A stretch of DNA of 27,765 nucleotides from JBDNBY01 sp039767595 (lineage in GTDB: Bacteria; Pseudomonadota; Alphaproteobacteria; Rhodobacterales; Rhodobacteraceae). The notes under the pieces are model-generated. The model made no database searches. It was not told where the DNA came from and saw only the letters and a list, made by a program, of their open reading frames with translations. A program made the position numbers and the translations under genes. Below are positions 8,094-16,333 of the stretch, piece after piece. Numbering within the stretch: position 1 is the stretch's first letter; the number at the start of each line of letters is the position of its first letter. The stretch is from the NCBI GenBank assembly GCA_039767595.1, contig JBDNBY010000012.1, forward strand, positions 1 through 27,765, written 5' to 3'.

Positions 8094-9059
8094 ATGGATT
8101 GGCTCACGGTTTTACAAATTGCAGACTCGTCTATCCGCCTAGCAACGCCCCTCTTGTTGGCCTGTTTGGCGGGGTTATTTTCTGAGCGTGCCGGTATTTT
8201 TGACATCGGCCTAGAAGGGAAAATGCTCGCCTCCGCCTGTTTGAGCGCCGCGGTCGCCTATGCCACGCAGAACATTTGGCTGGGCTTGGCGGCGGGTATT
8301 TCGGCCTCTCTCGTCCTATCAATCATTCATGGAGCCGCCTCGATCACTTTTCGCGGCAATCAATTGATTTCAGGTGTCGCGATTAATTTCCTCGCCTCTG
8401 GATTAACCATTTTGATCGCCCAAGCGTGGTTTGAACAAGGCGGCCGCACTCCGTCCTTGCCCGCAGATGTGCGATTGGGCGAATGGGGGCTGGGATTGGG
8501 TGAGCTGATCGCGCCGATCCCGATCGTTGGCCCGCTGATTGCAGAGGTAATTTTGGGGCATCGTTCACTGGTTTATGTTGCCTTTGCCGCTGTGCCTATC
8601 ACATGGTGGATCTTGTATCGGACACGCTTTGGTCTGCGCCTGCGCGCCGTTGGAGAGGCGCCCGAGGCGGTCGACACTGCTGGCATCTCTGTCTATGTGT
8701 TGCGCTACAAAGCTGTGCTGATCTGCGGCGTCCTATGCGGTTTGGCGGGTGCCTATATGTCTACCGGATTACAGCCGTTTTTTGGCAAGGAAATGACCGC
8801 AGGGCGCGGGTATATCGCGCTGGCTGCTTTGATTTTTGCGAAATGGCGCCCTTGGCCGGCGATGTGGTCCTGCCTCTTGTTTGGCTTTTTGCAGGCCGTG
8901 GCGCTACGGTTTCAAAGTTTGTCGCTGGGCGGTGTGAAAATTCCTGTACAAATTATGGACGCCTTACCATATATCTTAACTGTGGTCATTCTTGCTGGGT
9001 TTGTCGGGCGGGCCATTCCACCGCGTGCCGGCGGCGAGCCGTACATCAAAGAGCGATAG
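8094..9059 (+). CDS. Nucleoside-type ABC transporter permease 2
   Basis: A 321-residue inner-membrane permease of the BPD_transp_2 family, like NupQ. The first half carries the paired motif FDIGLEGKMLASACLSAAVA, matching the NIGGEG element of permease 1. The late coupling segment FGLRLRAVGEAPEAVDTAGI aligns with its partner. It has about eight to ten predicted membrane segments. It is the last gene of the four-gene importer cassette; a TauE/SafE gene begins 37 bases later. Confidence 0.92.
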   Translation: MDWLTVLQIADSSIRLATPLLLACLAGLFSERAGIFDIGLEGKMLASACLSAAVAYATQNIWLGLAAGISASLVLSIIHGAASITFRGNQLISGVAINFLASGLTILIAQAWFEQGGRTPSLPADVRLGEWGLGLGELIAPIPIVGPLIAEVILGHRSLVYVAFAAVPITWWILYRTRFGLRLRAVGEAPEAVDTAGISVYVLRYKAVLICGVLCGLAGAYMSTGLQPFFGKEMTAGRGYIALAALIFAKWRPWPAMWSCLLFGFLQAVALRFQSLSLGGVKIPVQIMDALPYILTVVILAGFVGRAIPPRAGGEPYIKER

Positions 9060-9096
9060 ATCAAACGTACCCCTGTTGGTGAGGATACCCCGCGCT

Positions 9097-10008
9097 ATGC
9101 ACTTATATCTGCCCATTGCTGAGATTTCGATCAACGTTTTATTGATCTTTTCCATTGGGGCGATTGTGGGCATCTTATCGGGCATGTTTGGTGTCGGCGG
9201 TGGATTTTTGGTCACGCCTTTGCTCTTTTTTGTCGGTATTCCGCCAGCCGTTGCGGTGGCCAGCTCGGCCAATCAAATCGTGGCCTCCTCCGTCTCGGCC
9301 CTCTTTGCACATGTCAAAAGGCGAACGGTTGATTTTAAAATGGGAACCGTTTTGTTGGTCGGCGGTATGTTTGGTGTGGCCGTTGGCGTGGCCATTTTCA
9401 CGTGGTTGAAAACCCTTGGCCAAGTCGAACTATTCATTAACTTAAGCTATGTCATCTTTCTTGGTGTGATTGGCGGATTGATGTTTGTGGAAAGCGCGCG
9501 CGCCATGCTAAGGGCCCGCCGCGGCGCAGAGCCCAAGCCGCGTAGCCGCGCCAAATGGATGGACCCCCTGCCTTTTAAAGTGCGATTTCCAACCTCGCGG
9601 CTTTATATTTCCGTCATCCCCCCTCTTTTGATTGGCGCCTGTGTTGGAGTGCTGTCGGCGATTATGGGCGTGGGCGGTGGCTTTATTATGGTGCCGGCGA
9701 TGATTTATCTATTGAACATCCCAACCAAAGTTGTGATCGGCACCTCGATTTTCCAGATTATCTTTGTCACGGGGTTTACCACGATTTTGCATGCCGCCAC
9801 CAGCCAATCTGTTGATATTGTGTTGGCGGTCATTTTACTTCTAGGCGGGGTGATTGGGGCACAGGTCGGTGCCGTCTTGGGGGCCAAATTACGCGCAGAA
9901 CAACTGCGCATTCTCTTGGCCGGATTGGTGTTGCTCGTCTGCTTTAAATTGTTGTTCGACCTCGTCGTGACGCCAAGCACACTCTTTTTCGTGGAAGGGG
10001 GCCTGTGA
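9097..10008 (+). CDS. TauE/SafE-family sulfite or organosulfur exporter
   Basis: A 303-residue inner-membrane protein of the TauE/SafE (DUF81) family, which exports sulfite, sulfoacetate or related anions. It shows the two-fold internal repeat of the family: SGMFGVGGGFLVTPLLFF with NQIVASS in the first half and SAIMGVGGGFIMVPAMIYL with IFQIIFVTG in the second. The start at 9097 was chosen because the upstream open frame (from 8992) overlaps the permease gene and lacks family character; a GAGGAT site lies about 10 bases upstream. It shares one base with the next gene (TGATG), so the two are coupled. The substrate is not shown by the sequence. Confidence 0.85.
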   Translation: MHLYLPIAEISINVLLIFSIGAIVGILSGMFGVGGGFLVTPLLFFVGIPPAVAVASSANQIVASSVSALFAHVKRRTVDFKMGTVLLVGGMFGVAVGVAIFTWLKTLGQVELFINLSYVIFLGVIGGLMFVESARAMLRARRGAEPKPRSRAKWMDPLPFKVRFPTSRLYISVIPPLLIGACVGVLSAIMGVGGGFIMVPAMIYLLNIPTKVVIGTSIFQIIFVTGFTTILHAATSQSVDIVLAVILLLGGVIGAQVGAVLGAKLRAEQLRILLAGLVLLVCFKLLFDLVVTPSTLFFVEGGL

Positions 10009-10769
10009 TGCGCCGCTTACTCACTGCGCTCTTCATATTCTGGGCGTGTGTGGCCCTCGCCGAAGAACAGGCGATTTTAGGTCTGAGCACATCTAGTGTT
10101 GAAATTACGACAGATTTTACTGGCTCTGAGCTTTTGATCTTTGGTGCCGTAGCCCGCGAAACGCAAAAGCCGCAAGGGGATCTTGGCGTTGTCATCACCG
10201 TCACGGGGCCAACCACTCCGGTGACTGTGTGGCGCAAGGCGCGCAAATGGGGGATTTGGGTCAATCATGAATATGTCGAGATTGACCGTGCGCCCCAGTT
10301 CTATGCCATTGCTACCTCCGCACCTTTTGAAGAGATCATGTCCGACACTCAAGATTTGCGGCACAAAGTCTCGATCGAGCGGGCCATTCGGTCTGTTGGT
10401 GCGCCAGATAATATCAAAGATTCCTTTGAATTCACACAGGCGTTGATCGATGCGCGCGCGCGCAACGCACTCTATGCATTGGCGCAAAATACTGTGGATG
10501 TGCAAGGCGACACGTTGTTTCAAACAATGATCCAAATGCCCACAACGATCAGTGAGGGGCCTTACAATGTTCGCGTCTATCTCACGCGAGATCGCGAAGT
10601 GGTTGGGCAAGCCAACTCTGTGATAGATGTTAAGAAAGTCGGATTTGAAGAATGGCTCTACGCTTTTGCGCAGCGTTTCCCCTTGCTCTACGGGATATTC
10701 GCAGTGGCCGTCGCCGTTCTAGTGGGGTGGATGGCCCATGGGTTAACCACAGTGTTACGCCGCAGTTAA
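10008..10769 (+). CDS. TIGR02186-family membrane protein (unknown function)
   Basis: A 253-residue protein resembling the alphaproteobacterial family TIGR02186. It has an N-terminal signal sequence (MRRLLTALFIFWACVALA), a periplasmic region of about 200 residues, and one C-terminal membrane helix (about 224-246, PLLYGIFAVAVAVLVGWMAH), so it should sit in the inner membrane facing the periplasm. An alternative GTG start lies one codon upstream at 10005. It is translationally coupled to the TauE/SafE exporter, which suggests a joint role. Its stop codon overlaps the stop of the convergent helicase gene inside a hairpin loop. No catalytic motif is recognised. Confidence 0.8.
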   Translation: MRRLLTALFIFWACVALAEEQAILGLSTSSVEITTDFTGSELLIFGAVARETQKPQGDLGVVITVTGPTTPVTVWRKARKWGIWVNHEYVEIDRAPQFYAIATSAPFEEIMSDTQDLRHKVSIERAIRSVGAPDNIKDSFEFTQALIDARARNALYALAQNTVDVQGDTLFQTMIQMPTTISEGPYNVRVYLTRDREVVGQANSVIDVKKVGFEEWLYAFAQRFPLLYGIFAVAVAVLVGWMAHGLTTVLRRS

Positions 10770-10779
10770 GACTGCGGCG
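10758..10779. terminator. Hairpin across two convergent stop codons
   Basis: A perfect 9-base stem, CGCCGCAGT (10758-10766) with ACTGCGGCG (10771-10779), closes a TAAG tetraloop. The TAA stop of the plus-strand gene (10767-10769) and the stop of the minus-strand helicase (10766-10768) both fall at the loop. There is no T-tract on either side, so intrinsic termination is uncertain. It may work bidirectionally as a 3' end protecting structure. Confidence 0.55.
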
Positions 10780-12304
10780 GCATCAAATCATCTTGGGCGC
10801 TCAGTTCGAATTTTGGGGCTGGCGCTTTGAGGTCGTCGGTGCTGAGGGGCTGTGTCGGAAGCGAGAGACGATTGCGCACGACCCAATAGAGCCGCTCTTG
10901 CGCGCGGGTGATCGCAACGTAGGCAAGCCGTTTCCACAAAGGTTGGCCCGCCTCAACACGCCCTGCACGCGCAGCGGCGTAAATATCGGGGGCAAACACT
11001 TGGACATTTTCCCATTGGCTGCCTTGCGCTTTGTGAATTGTCACGGCGGCGCCATGCAAGAAAATCGCCCCTTGTTGTGCAGCGTAGGGGACGAATGGAT
11101 CTTCGTCATCGGGTTTTTCAATTTTAATAATTGAGGCCGCAGAGACCCGCGGATCCTCTGCCCCGATGATATGGAGGCGAGAAAAGGCGCGCTTTTTACC
11201 CGGCCCGAGATAGACAACTTGAGCCCCTTTGACCAAACCGCGGGCCTCAAGATCAATACGCTTGGCACGGTTTTTCGGGCTCAGTTCAATGCCATCGCAG
11301 ATCATCGGCTCGCCGGGAATGAGCTCGGTTTCAGAGGCCTCATAGGCAGCGCGATAGGCATTGATCAAACGGATCCGCGTGGCATTGCGCCACACTAGAA
11401 CAGGCGATCGTGAGATAAGGTCGACATTGACCCGTTCGGCCCAAATCACGCGATCGTCCTGTTTGGCGATCTGGGAGATTTGATCCTCAAAATCTTGAAA
11501 ATCGAGAGTGGGGTCGGCCAAACTATGCGCCAAATCCAATATAGGATTATCTTGGGTTTGCCTGTGCACCCGCGACAAACGATAGATGTGATCATCGGGC
11601 AAAGTTTCGAACACAAGCGAGCCAGATTGGTTCACGGGTGCCAGCTGCGCCGGATCCCCAAAGAGGACTAAGGTGGAAAATATTTCCTTCAGATCCTCTA
11701 ACTGGCGCGTATCAAGCATAGAGGCTTCGTCCACAAACCCAATATCAAGTGGATCGTCACGGCGCTTCCAGCCTGTGATGAAATCCGACCCTTTGAGACC
11801 CACGGCGGTCAATGCGCCAATGACAGATTCTGTTTCGTCGTAAAATCGCTGAATGTGGTCGAGGGCCACTTGGTCAAGTTCTTCTATTTGAGGCGCGTCG
11901 CCCCCATCCGTAAGCCACTCGGCGATTTTCTCATATTCGGGATCATAGACCGGTGTATAAATAATTCGGTGTAACGTCGTGGCAGGCACTCCGCGGTGGC
12001 GCAGAACGCTGGCCGCTTTGTTCGTCGGGGCCAACACGGAGAATGAGCGCGGCGATTTTTTACTACGCGCCTCATATTCACCGCCCGCCGTGGCAAGTCC
12101 CGCCGCCTTTAAATCCTTGACGAGCTGCGCCAAGAGGAGCGTTTTGCCCGAGCCGGCCTTACCGATCACACTGATCGTGCGCTGCACGGCGCCAACACTG
12201 CCTAGATCCCCTGAAATCAGATCAAGCCCCGTGGAACCAAGCAAGTCGGCAACAGCATCATAGGCTTCGGATTGATCATCTGAGAGGGTGACAAGATCGG
12301 ACAT
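10766..12304 (-). CDS. RecD/Pif1-like superfamily 1 ATP-dependent DNA helicase
   Basis: A 512-residue SF1B-type helicase, shorter than RecD2. Motifs in order are Walker A GKAGSGKT (residues 48-55), motif Ia VLAPTNKAASVL with ATTLHRIIY, Walker B IGFVDEASML, motif III FGDPAQLAPV, motif V AVTIHKAQGSQWENVQVF and motif VI YVAITRAQERLYWV. These are the full set for a 5'-3' DNA helicase. No N-terminal RecD2 helix-hairpin-helix domain is present. The ribosome-binding site is poor. A 68-residue gene ends 42 bases upstream on the same strand and may share its transcript. The role is probably DNA repair or replication restart; this is family-based. Confidence 0.9.
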   Translation of the reverse strand: MSDLVTLSDDQSEAYDAVADLLGSTGLDLISGDLGSVGAVQRTISVIGKAGSGKTLLLAQLVKDLKAAGLATAGGEYEARSKKSPRSFSVLAPTNKAASVLRHRGVPATTLHRIIYTPVYDPEYEKIAEWLTDGGDAPQIEELDQVALDHIQRFYDETESVIGALTAVGLKGSDFITGWKRRDDPLDIGFVDEASMLDTRQLEDLKEIFSTLVLFGDPAQLAPVNQSGSLVFETLPDDHIYRLSRVHRQTQDNPILDLAHSLADPTLDFQDFEDQISQIAKQDDRVIWAERVNVDLISRSPVLVWRNATRIRLINAYRAAYEASETELIPGEPMICDGIELSPKNRAKRIDLEARGLVKGAQVVYLGPGKKRAFSRLHIIGAEDPRVSAASIIKIEKPDDEDPFVPYAAQQGAIFLHGAAVTIHKAQGSQWENVQVFAPDIYAAARAGRVEAGQPLWKRLAYVAITRAQERLYWVVRNRLSLPTQPLSTDDLKAPAPKFELSAQDDLMPPQS

Positions 12305-12346
12305 GCTTTGTCATACAAGCCACCCGCCCCAATGGCTATATGAACA

Positions 12347-12553
12347 TTAGGCGATTGCCAGTTTTTTCGCACTTTCATCTGGAATTGCGCTCTCAAGCTC
12401 AACCGCACAGACCAAAAGCGCATTTTCCAATTGATTGGACAGCGCAGGCAGCTCATTCATGCGCGCATAGTTCCGCAAATCACTGAGCACATCAAAGAGC
12501 CAGTCATGTGCAGACGTAAATTCATTTGTGGCAGCAAATTCATCACGTGTCAT
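12347..12553 (-). CDS. Small hypothetical protein upstream of the helicase
   Basis: A 68-residue acidic protein, mostly helical by composition (segment AHDWLFDVLSDLRNYARM, then a helix ending in an IPDESAKKLAIA tail). No domain is recognised and no membrane segment or signal peptide is visible. The ATG at 12553 is preceded by AAAGGTGA, a good ribosome-binding site, which lies in one arm of an inverted repeat. It is followed 42 bases later by the helicase on the same strand. The gene is judged real from its ribosome-binding site, orderly amino-acid composition and position. Confidence 0.65.
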   Translation of the reverse strand: MTRDEFAATNEFTSAHDWLFDVLSDLRNYARMNELPALSNQLENALLVCAVELESAIPDESAKKLAIA

Positions 12554-12554
12554 A

Positions 12555-12580
12555 GGTCACCTTTCTATATTTCGGTGACC
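12555..12580 (-). promoter_or_regulatory. Inverted repeat covering the ribosome-binding site
   Basis: GGTCACC and GGTGACC (12574-12580 and 12555-12561 read on the minus strand) form a perfect 7-base inverted repeat around a 12-base AT-rich spacer that contains TATAGA. The downstream arm includes the ribosome-binding site of the small gene. It could be an RNA hairpin that hides that site, or a DNA operator flanking a -10 element. Confidence 0.55.
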
Positions 12581-12619
12581 AAAAAAGAGAACAAACAGAC
12601 GATCACCATCCGTTTGTTC
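12581..12619 (-). terminator. Rho-independent terminator of ccr
   Basis: On the minus strand, 15 bases after the ccr stop codon, GAACAAAC pairs perfectly with GTTTGTTC. The 15 bases between can extend the stem by six further pairs (including G-T wobbles) to a 3-base loop. The T-rich run TCTTTTTT follows immediately at 12588-12581. This is a well-formed intrinsic terminator. Confidence 0.8.
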
Positions 12620-12630
12620 CTATCATGTTC
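12616..12630. promoter_or_regulatory. Candidate LexA box (GTTC-N7-GTTC)
   Basis: GTTC at 12616-12619 and GTTC at 12627-12630 are separated by exactly 7 bases, the LexA recognition pattern known for Rhodobacter and other alphaproteobacteria. It lies 63-77 bases upstream of the small gene that precedes the helicase. One half-site is also part of the ccr terminator stem, and about one such match is expected by chance in a window of this size, so the call is tentative. Confidence 0.35.
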
Positions 12631-12633
12631 CAG

Positions 12634-13917
12634 TTAACGTGTGTTTAATGCATCTTCAAAAGTGCGCAATCCGGGTTTTGGCGATTGCACAAGAACCGAC
12701 ATATTGCCCGGCGCGTGTTCATTGCGCAGCATTTTAATATGCGCTTGCGGGATCTCGGCCCATGGGAAAACCTCAGACATATAAGGGTCAATTCGGCGTT
12801 CAATCATCATTTGATTGGCCTCGGATGCCTGTTTGAGATGGGCAAAATGCGAGCCTTGCAAACGCTTTTGATGCATCCACATGTACCGCACATCAAAGGT
12901 ACAGTTGAACCCTGTTGTGCCCGCACAAATCACGACCATGCCGCCCTTTTTGCACACAAAGGTCGATACAGGGAAGGTCGATTCGCCAGGATGTTCGAAC
13001 ACCATATCGACGTTTTTACCTTTGCCTGTGAATTCCCAAATCGCCTTGCCGAATTTGCGTACTTCGTTGAACCACTCTTTGTATTCAGGGGTGTTCACAG
13101 TGGGCAATTGACCCCAACAGTTGAAATCCTTGCGGTTGATGACACCTTTGGCGCCGCAGCCCGTGACGAAATCACGCTTGGTTTCATCAGAAATCACACC
13201 GATGGCATTGGCGCCCGCGGCATTGATTAACTGGATCGCATAGGTGCCCAAACCGCCCGATGCGCCCCAGACCAAGACGTTTTGCCCCGGCTTAAGCTCG
13301 TGCGGGTGATGCCCAAAGAGCATTCGATACGCCGTCGCCAACGTGAGGGTGTAGCACGCCGATTCTTCCCATGTCAGATGCTTGGGACGGGGCATCAATT
13401 GCTGTGCCTGAACATTTGTAAATTGCGCAAAGGATCCGTCCGGCGTCTCATAGCCCCAAATCCGCTGAGATGGCGAAAGCATTGGATCACCGCCATTGCA
13501 TTCCTCATCATCGCCGTCGTCTTGATTGCAGTGAATGACAACTTCATCACCGACTTTCCAACGGGTCACTTTCTCGCCAACTGCCCACACGATGCCCGAT
13601 GCGTCTGATCCGGCAATATGAAACGGTGCGCCGTGGACATCGAACGGGCTAATTGGCACGCCAAGCCCCGCCCAAATGCCATTATAGTTGACCCCAGCAG
13701 CCATCACGAGAACGAGCACTTCGTTTGAATCGATCGCCGGCGTATCCACGACCTCAAGCTGAAAGCTTTGATCCGGCTCGCCATGGCGTTCACGGCGGAT
13801 CGCCCATGCATGCATTTTGGGCGGCACAAAGCCAAGAGGCGGCATCTCGCCAACATCATAAAGCTCTTTTTCAATGGCGTCATAGGGCGCGATCCCTGAT
13901 TGTGTGTCTAGTGCCAT
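12634..13917 (-). CDS. ccr: Crotonyl-CoA carboxylase/reductase
   Basis: A 427-residue cytoplasmic enzyme that reductively carboxylates crotonyl-CoA to (2S)-ethylmalonyl-CoA with NADPH and CO2, the key step of the ethylmalonyl-CoA pathway. It is a medium-chain dehydrogenase/reductase: the GroES-like part (about 35-190) has NYNGIWAG with Asn77 and Asn79, the Rossmann part has VLVWGASGGLGTYA (about 215-228), and the CO2-pocket region includes GSHFAH (His357). The protein begins MALDTQSGIAPYDAIEKELY, typical of Rhodobacterales. The start at 13917 is preferred over 13929 because a GGAGGG site sits 4-5 bases before it. It is divergent from ecm and followed by a strong terminator. Confidence 0.96.
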   Translation of the reverse strand: MALDTQSGIAPYDAIEKELYDVGEMPPLGFVPPKMHAWAIRRERHGEPDQSFQLEVVDTPAIDSNEVLVLVMAAGVNYNGIWAGLGVPISPFDVHGAPFHIAGSDASGIVWAVGEKVTRWKVGDEVVIHCNQDDGDDEECNGGDPMLSPSQRIWGYETPDGSFAQFTNVQAQQLMPRPKHLTWEESACYTLTLATAYRMLFGHHPHELKPGQNVLVWGASGGLGTYAIQLINAAGANAIGVISDETKRDFVTGCGAKGVINRKDFNCWGQLPTVNTPEYKEWFNEVRKFGKAIWEFTGKGKNVDMVFEHPGESTFPVSTFVCKKGGMVVICAGTTGFNCTFDVRYMWMHQKRLQGSHFAHLKQASEANQMMIERRIDPYMSEVFPWAEIPQAHIKMLRNEHAPGNMSVLVQSPKPGLRTFEDALNTR

Positions 13918-14264
13918 CTGGCCCTCCATCTATATGTGCTATTCGTGCCGCGACGCAGAATCGCGATTGATCCAAGAGTTAGCAATCGCAGCGCAACAAA
14001 GCAACACTTGGGGTTAATTTTTTGTAATTTTATGTCTCAATAAGTAAGATTTAGATTTAAATAAAACAGATTAGAGATCAAAATTCGCATTAACACTCAC
14101 TCTATCCAACTGAAAAGATATGATAATCAGAGAAAACGATACTCAATTGTCGAATTTTGCGCCCCTATTCCACAAGCGCCGCATCGCAGCGAATTGACAA
14201 AGGTATATTATGTCGATTAATAATCCATATATGAAATTAAATTACTCACCGCGCGAGGCCCATC
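13918..14264. promoter_or_regulatory. Divergent ccr/ecm intergenic region
   Basis: About 350 bases hold the control signals of both EMC genes and no gene. The ccr-proximal part has a perfect palindrome AATCGCGATT (13959-13968) and three GCAA tetramers at 13982, 13993 and 14001. The middle, about 14010-14160, is strikingly AT-rich with runs of A and T and may be bent. The ecm-proximal part carries a consensus -35 hexamer. A regulator such as a RamB-like or CcrR-like protein could act here, but no known site is recognised with certainty. Confidence 0.5.
14194..14221 (+). promoter_or_regulatory. Candidate ecm promoter
   Basis: A perfect TTGACA -35 hexamer lies at 14194-14199. ATTAAT at 14216-14221, after a 16-base spacer, matches four of six -10 positions; the overlapping TAATAA at 14218-14223 is an alternative. 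The ecm start codon is 43 bases further on. Confidence 0.45.
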
Positions 14265-16229
14265 ATGATACAGACCGCCAAAGATCGCCCATGGCTTATC
14301 CGAACCTATGCAGGTCATTCGACGGCATCTGCGTCCAACGCGCTCTACCGCTCTAACCTTGAAAAAGGCCAAACAGGGCTATCCGTGGCCTTTGATCTGC
14401 CCACGCAAACGGGCTATGACAGTGATCATATTTTGGCGCGCGGCGAAGTGGGCAAAGTGGGCGTGCCTGTGTGCCACTTGGGCGATATGCGCACGCTGTT
14501 TGACCAGATCCCCCTAGATCAAATGAACACGTCAATGACGATCAATGCAACGGCGCCATGGCTCTTGGCGCTCTACATTGCCGTTGCCGAAGAGCAAGGC
14601 GCGGATATCTCTGCCCTACAAGGCACCGTACAAAATGACCTGATCAAGGAATATCTATCACGCGGCACGTATATTTTACCGCCCGCCGCATCGATCCAGA
14701 TGATTGGGGACGTTGCCGAATATTGTTACATACATGTGCCCAAATGGAATCCCATGAATGTGTGTTCGTATCACCTCCAAGAGGCCGGCGCCACGCCCGA
14801 ACAAGAGCTGGCCTTTGCCCTCGCCACAGCGACGACAGTGCTGGATACATTGCGCGCGCGCGTACCGGCCGAGGATTTCCCGCGCCTTGTGGGGCGCATT
14901 TCATTCTTTGTGAATGCTGGCATCCGATTTGTCACTGAAATGTGTAAAATGCGGGCCTTTGTTGATTTGTGGGATGAGATTTGCCGCACGCGCTATGGCG
15001 TAGAGGATCCTAAATACCGCCGCTTCCGCTATGGGGTGCAAGTGAATTCTCTGGGCCTGACTGAGCAGCAGCCTGAAAACAACGTCTATCGCATTTTGAT
15101 CGAAATGCTGGCCGTGACCCTATCTAAAAAGGCCCGTGCGCGGGCCGTTCAGCTGCCGGCATGGAACGAGGCGCTTGGCCTGCCGCGCCCATGGGATCAA
15201 CAATGGTCGATGCGGATGCAACAGATCATGGCCTTTGAAACCGATCTTTTGGAATATGAGGATTTGTTCGACGGAAACCCCGCCATCGACGCCAAGGTCG
15301 AGGCGCTGAAAACTGGCGCACGCGAAGAATTGGCTCAGCTTGATGGCATGAAAGATGCGCAAACCACAATCGAATATATGAAATCGCGTTTGGTCGAAAG
15401 CAATGCTGCGCGGTTGCGCGGGATTGAACGCGGCGACACGGTCGTTGTCGGTGTGAACAAATTCACCGCGACAGAGCCATCCCCGTTAATGACCGAGGAC
15501 GGCGGTATCATGACCGTGGACCCCGCCGTTGAGGCCGAGCAAATCGATCGGCTGAATACATGGAAATCACAGCGCGATCCGGCCCGCACCCAAGCCGCCT
15601 TGGCCGCCCTGCGCCAAGCGGCCCAAAGCGGACAAAACATTATGCCCGCCTCCATCGAGGCCGCCAAGGCCGGCGTCACGACAGGCGAATGGGCCGATGT
15701 GATGCGCGATATCCATGGGGAGTATCGTGGTCCGACTGGTGTATCAAAGGCCGTGTCGAATAATTTGGATGGGCTTGATGCGCTGCGCGATATGGTCGAT
15801 GTCGCCTCGCGTCAATTGGGGCGGCGCTTGGCGCTGTTGATTGGCAAGCCGGGGCTAGATGGGCATTCCAACGGGGCCGAGCAAATCGCCTACCGCGCGC
15901 GAGATTGCGGCATGGACATCACCTATGAAGGCATTCGCCTCACCCCCGAGGCAATCATCGCCGCCGCCAAAGAGCAAAACTCACATGTCATCGGCCTGTC
16001 TATCCTATCGGGAAGCCATATCGAATTGGTCGAAGATGTCATGGCCCGCCTGAGCACCGAGGGTATGATCACACCGGTGATTGTCGGCGGCATCATTCCA
16101 GATGAGGACGCCGCACGCCTCAAGGCGATGGGCGTCGCCGCGGTCTACACCCCCAAGGATTTTGAGCTTAACACGATCATGCGCGACATCGTCACACTGG
16201 CCGCCCCTGCCCCCATCGCGGCCCAATAA
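14265..16229 (+). CDS. ecm: Ethylmalonyl-CoA mutase (B12-dependent)
   Basis: A 654-residue coenzyme-B12-dependent mutase converting ethylmalonyl-CoA to methylsuccinyl-CoA. The N-terminal TIM-barrel part begins DRPWLIRTYAGHSTA and has GLSVAFDLPTQTGYDSDH near residues 37-54. The C-terminal cobalamin-binding domain has the base-off signature D-x-H-x-x-G at Asp532, His534 and Gly537, and LSGSH and GGIIP elements follow. It is shorter than methylmalonyl-CoA mutase large subunits (about 710) and matches the Ecm/MeaA group. Divergent pairing with ccr supports Ecm over MCM or Icm. The ribosome-binding site is weak (GCGAGGCC). Confidence 0.93.
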   Translation: MIQTAKDRPWLIRTYAGHSTASASNALYRSNLEKGQTGLSVAFDLPTQTGYDSDHILARGEVGKVGVPVCHLGDMRTLFDQIPLDQMNTSMTINATAPWLLALYIAVAEEQGADISALQGTVQNDLIKEYLSRGTYILPPAASIQMIGDVAEYCYIHVPKWNPMNVCSYHLQEAGATPEQELAFALATATTVLDTLRARVPAEDFPRLVGRISFFVNAGIRFVTEMCKMRAFVDLWDEICRTRYGVEDPKYRRFRYGVQVNSLGLTEQQPENNVYRILIEMLAVTLSKKARARAVQLPAWNEALGLPRPWDQQWSMRMQQIMAFETDLLEYEDLFDGNPAIDAKVEALKTGAREELAQLDGMKDAQTTIEYMKSRLVESNAARLRGIERGDTVVVGVNKFTATEPSPLMTEDGGIMTVDPAVEAEQIDRLNTWKSQRDPARTQAALAALRQAAQSGQNIMPASIEAAKAGVTTGEWADVMRDIHGEYRGPTGVSKAVSNNLDGLDALRDMVDVASRQLGRRLALLIGKPGLDGHSNGAEQIAYRARDCGMDITYEGIRLTPEAIIAAAKEQNSHVIGLSILSGSHIELVEDVMARLSTEGMITPVIVGGIIPDEDAARLKAMGVAAVYTPKDFELNTIMRDIVTLAAPAPIAAQ

Positions 16230-16333
16230 ATTTTACCGCGATCGCACGCCCGATTTTGCCCGAGGGAGAGTGGCAAAGGGCTTGATCAATTACACTGCGC
16301 CCTGCATGGTAGCACGCATCAAAGAGGGCCGCT

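Noticed and set aside
14265..16229. Calling the B12 mutase methylmalonyl-CoA mutase.
   Set aside because: It is shorter than MCM large subunits, has the Ecm/MeaA type N-terminus and is paired with ccr.
16270..16333. A possible promoter with TTGATC ahead of the GNAT gene.
   Set aside because: No acceptable -10 hexamer lies at the correct distance.
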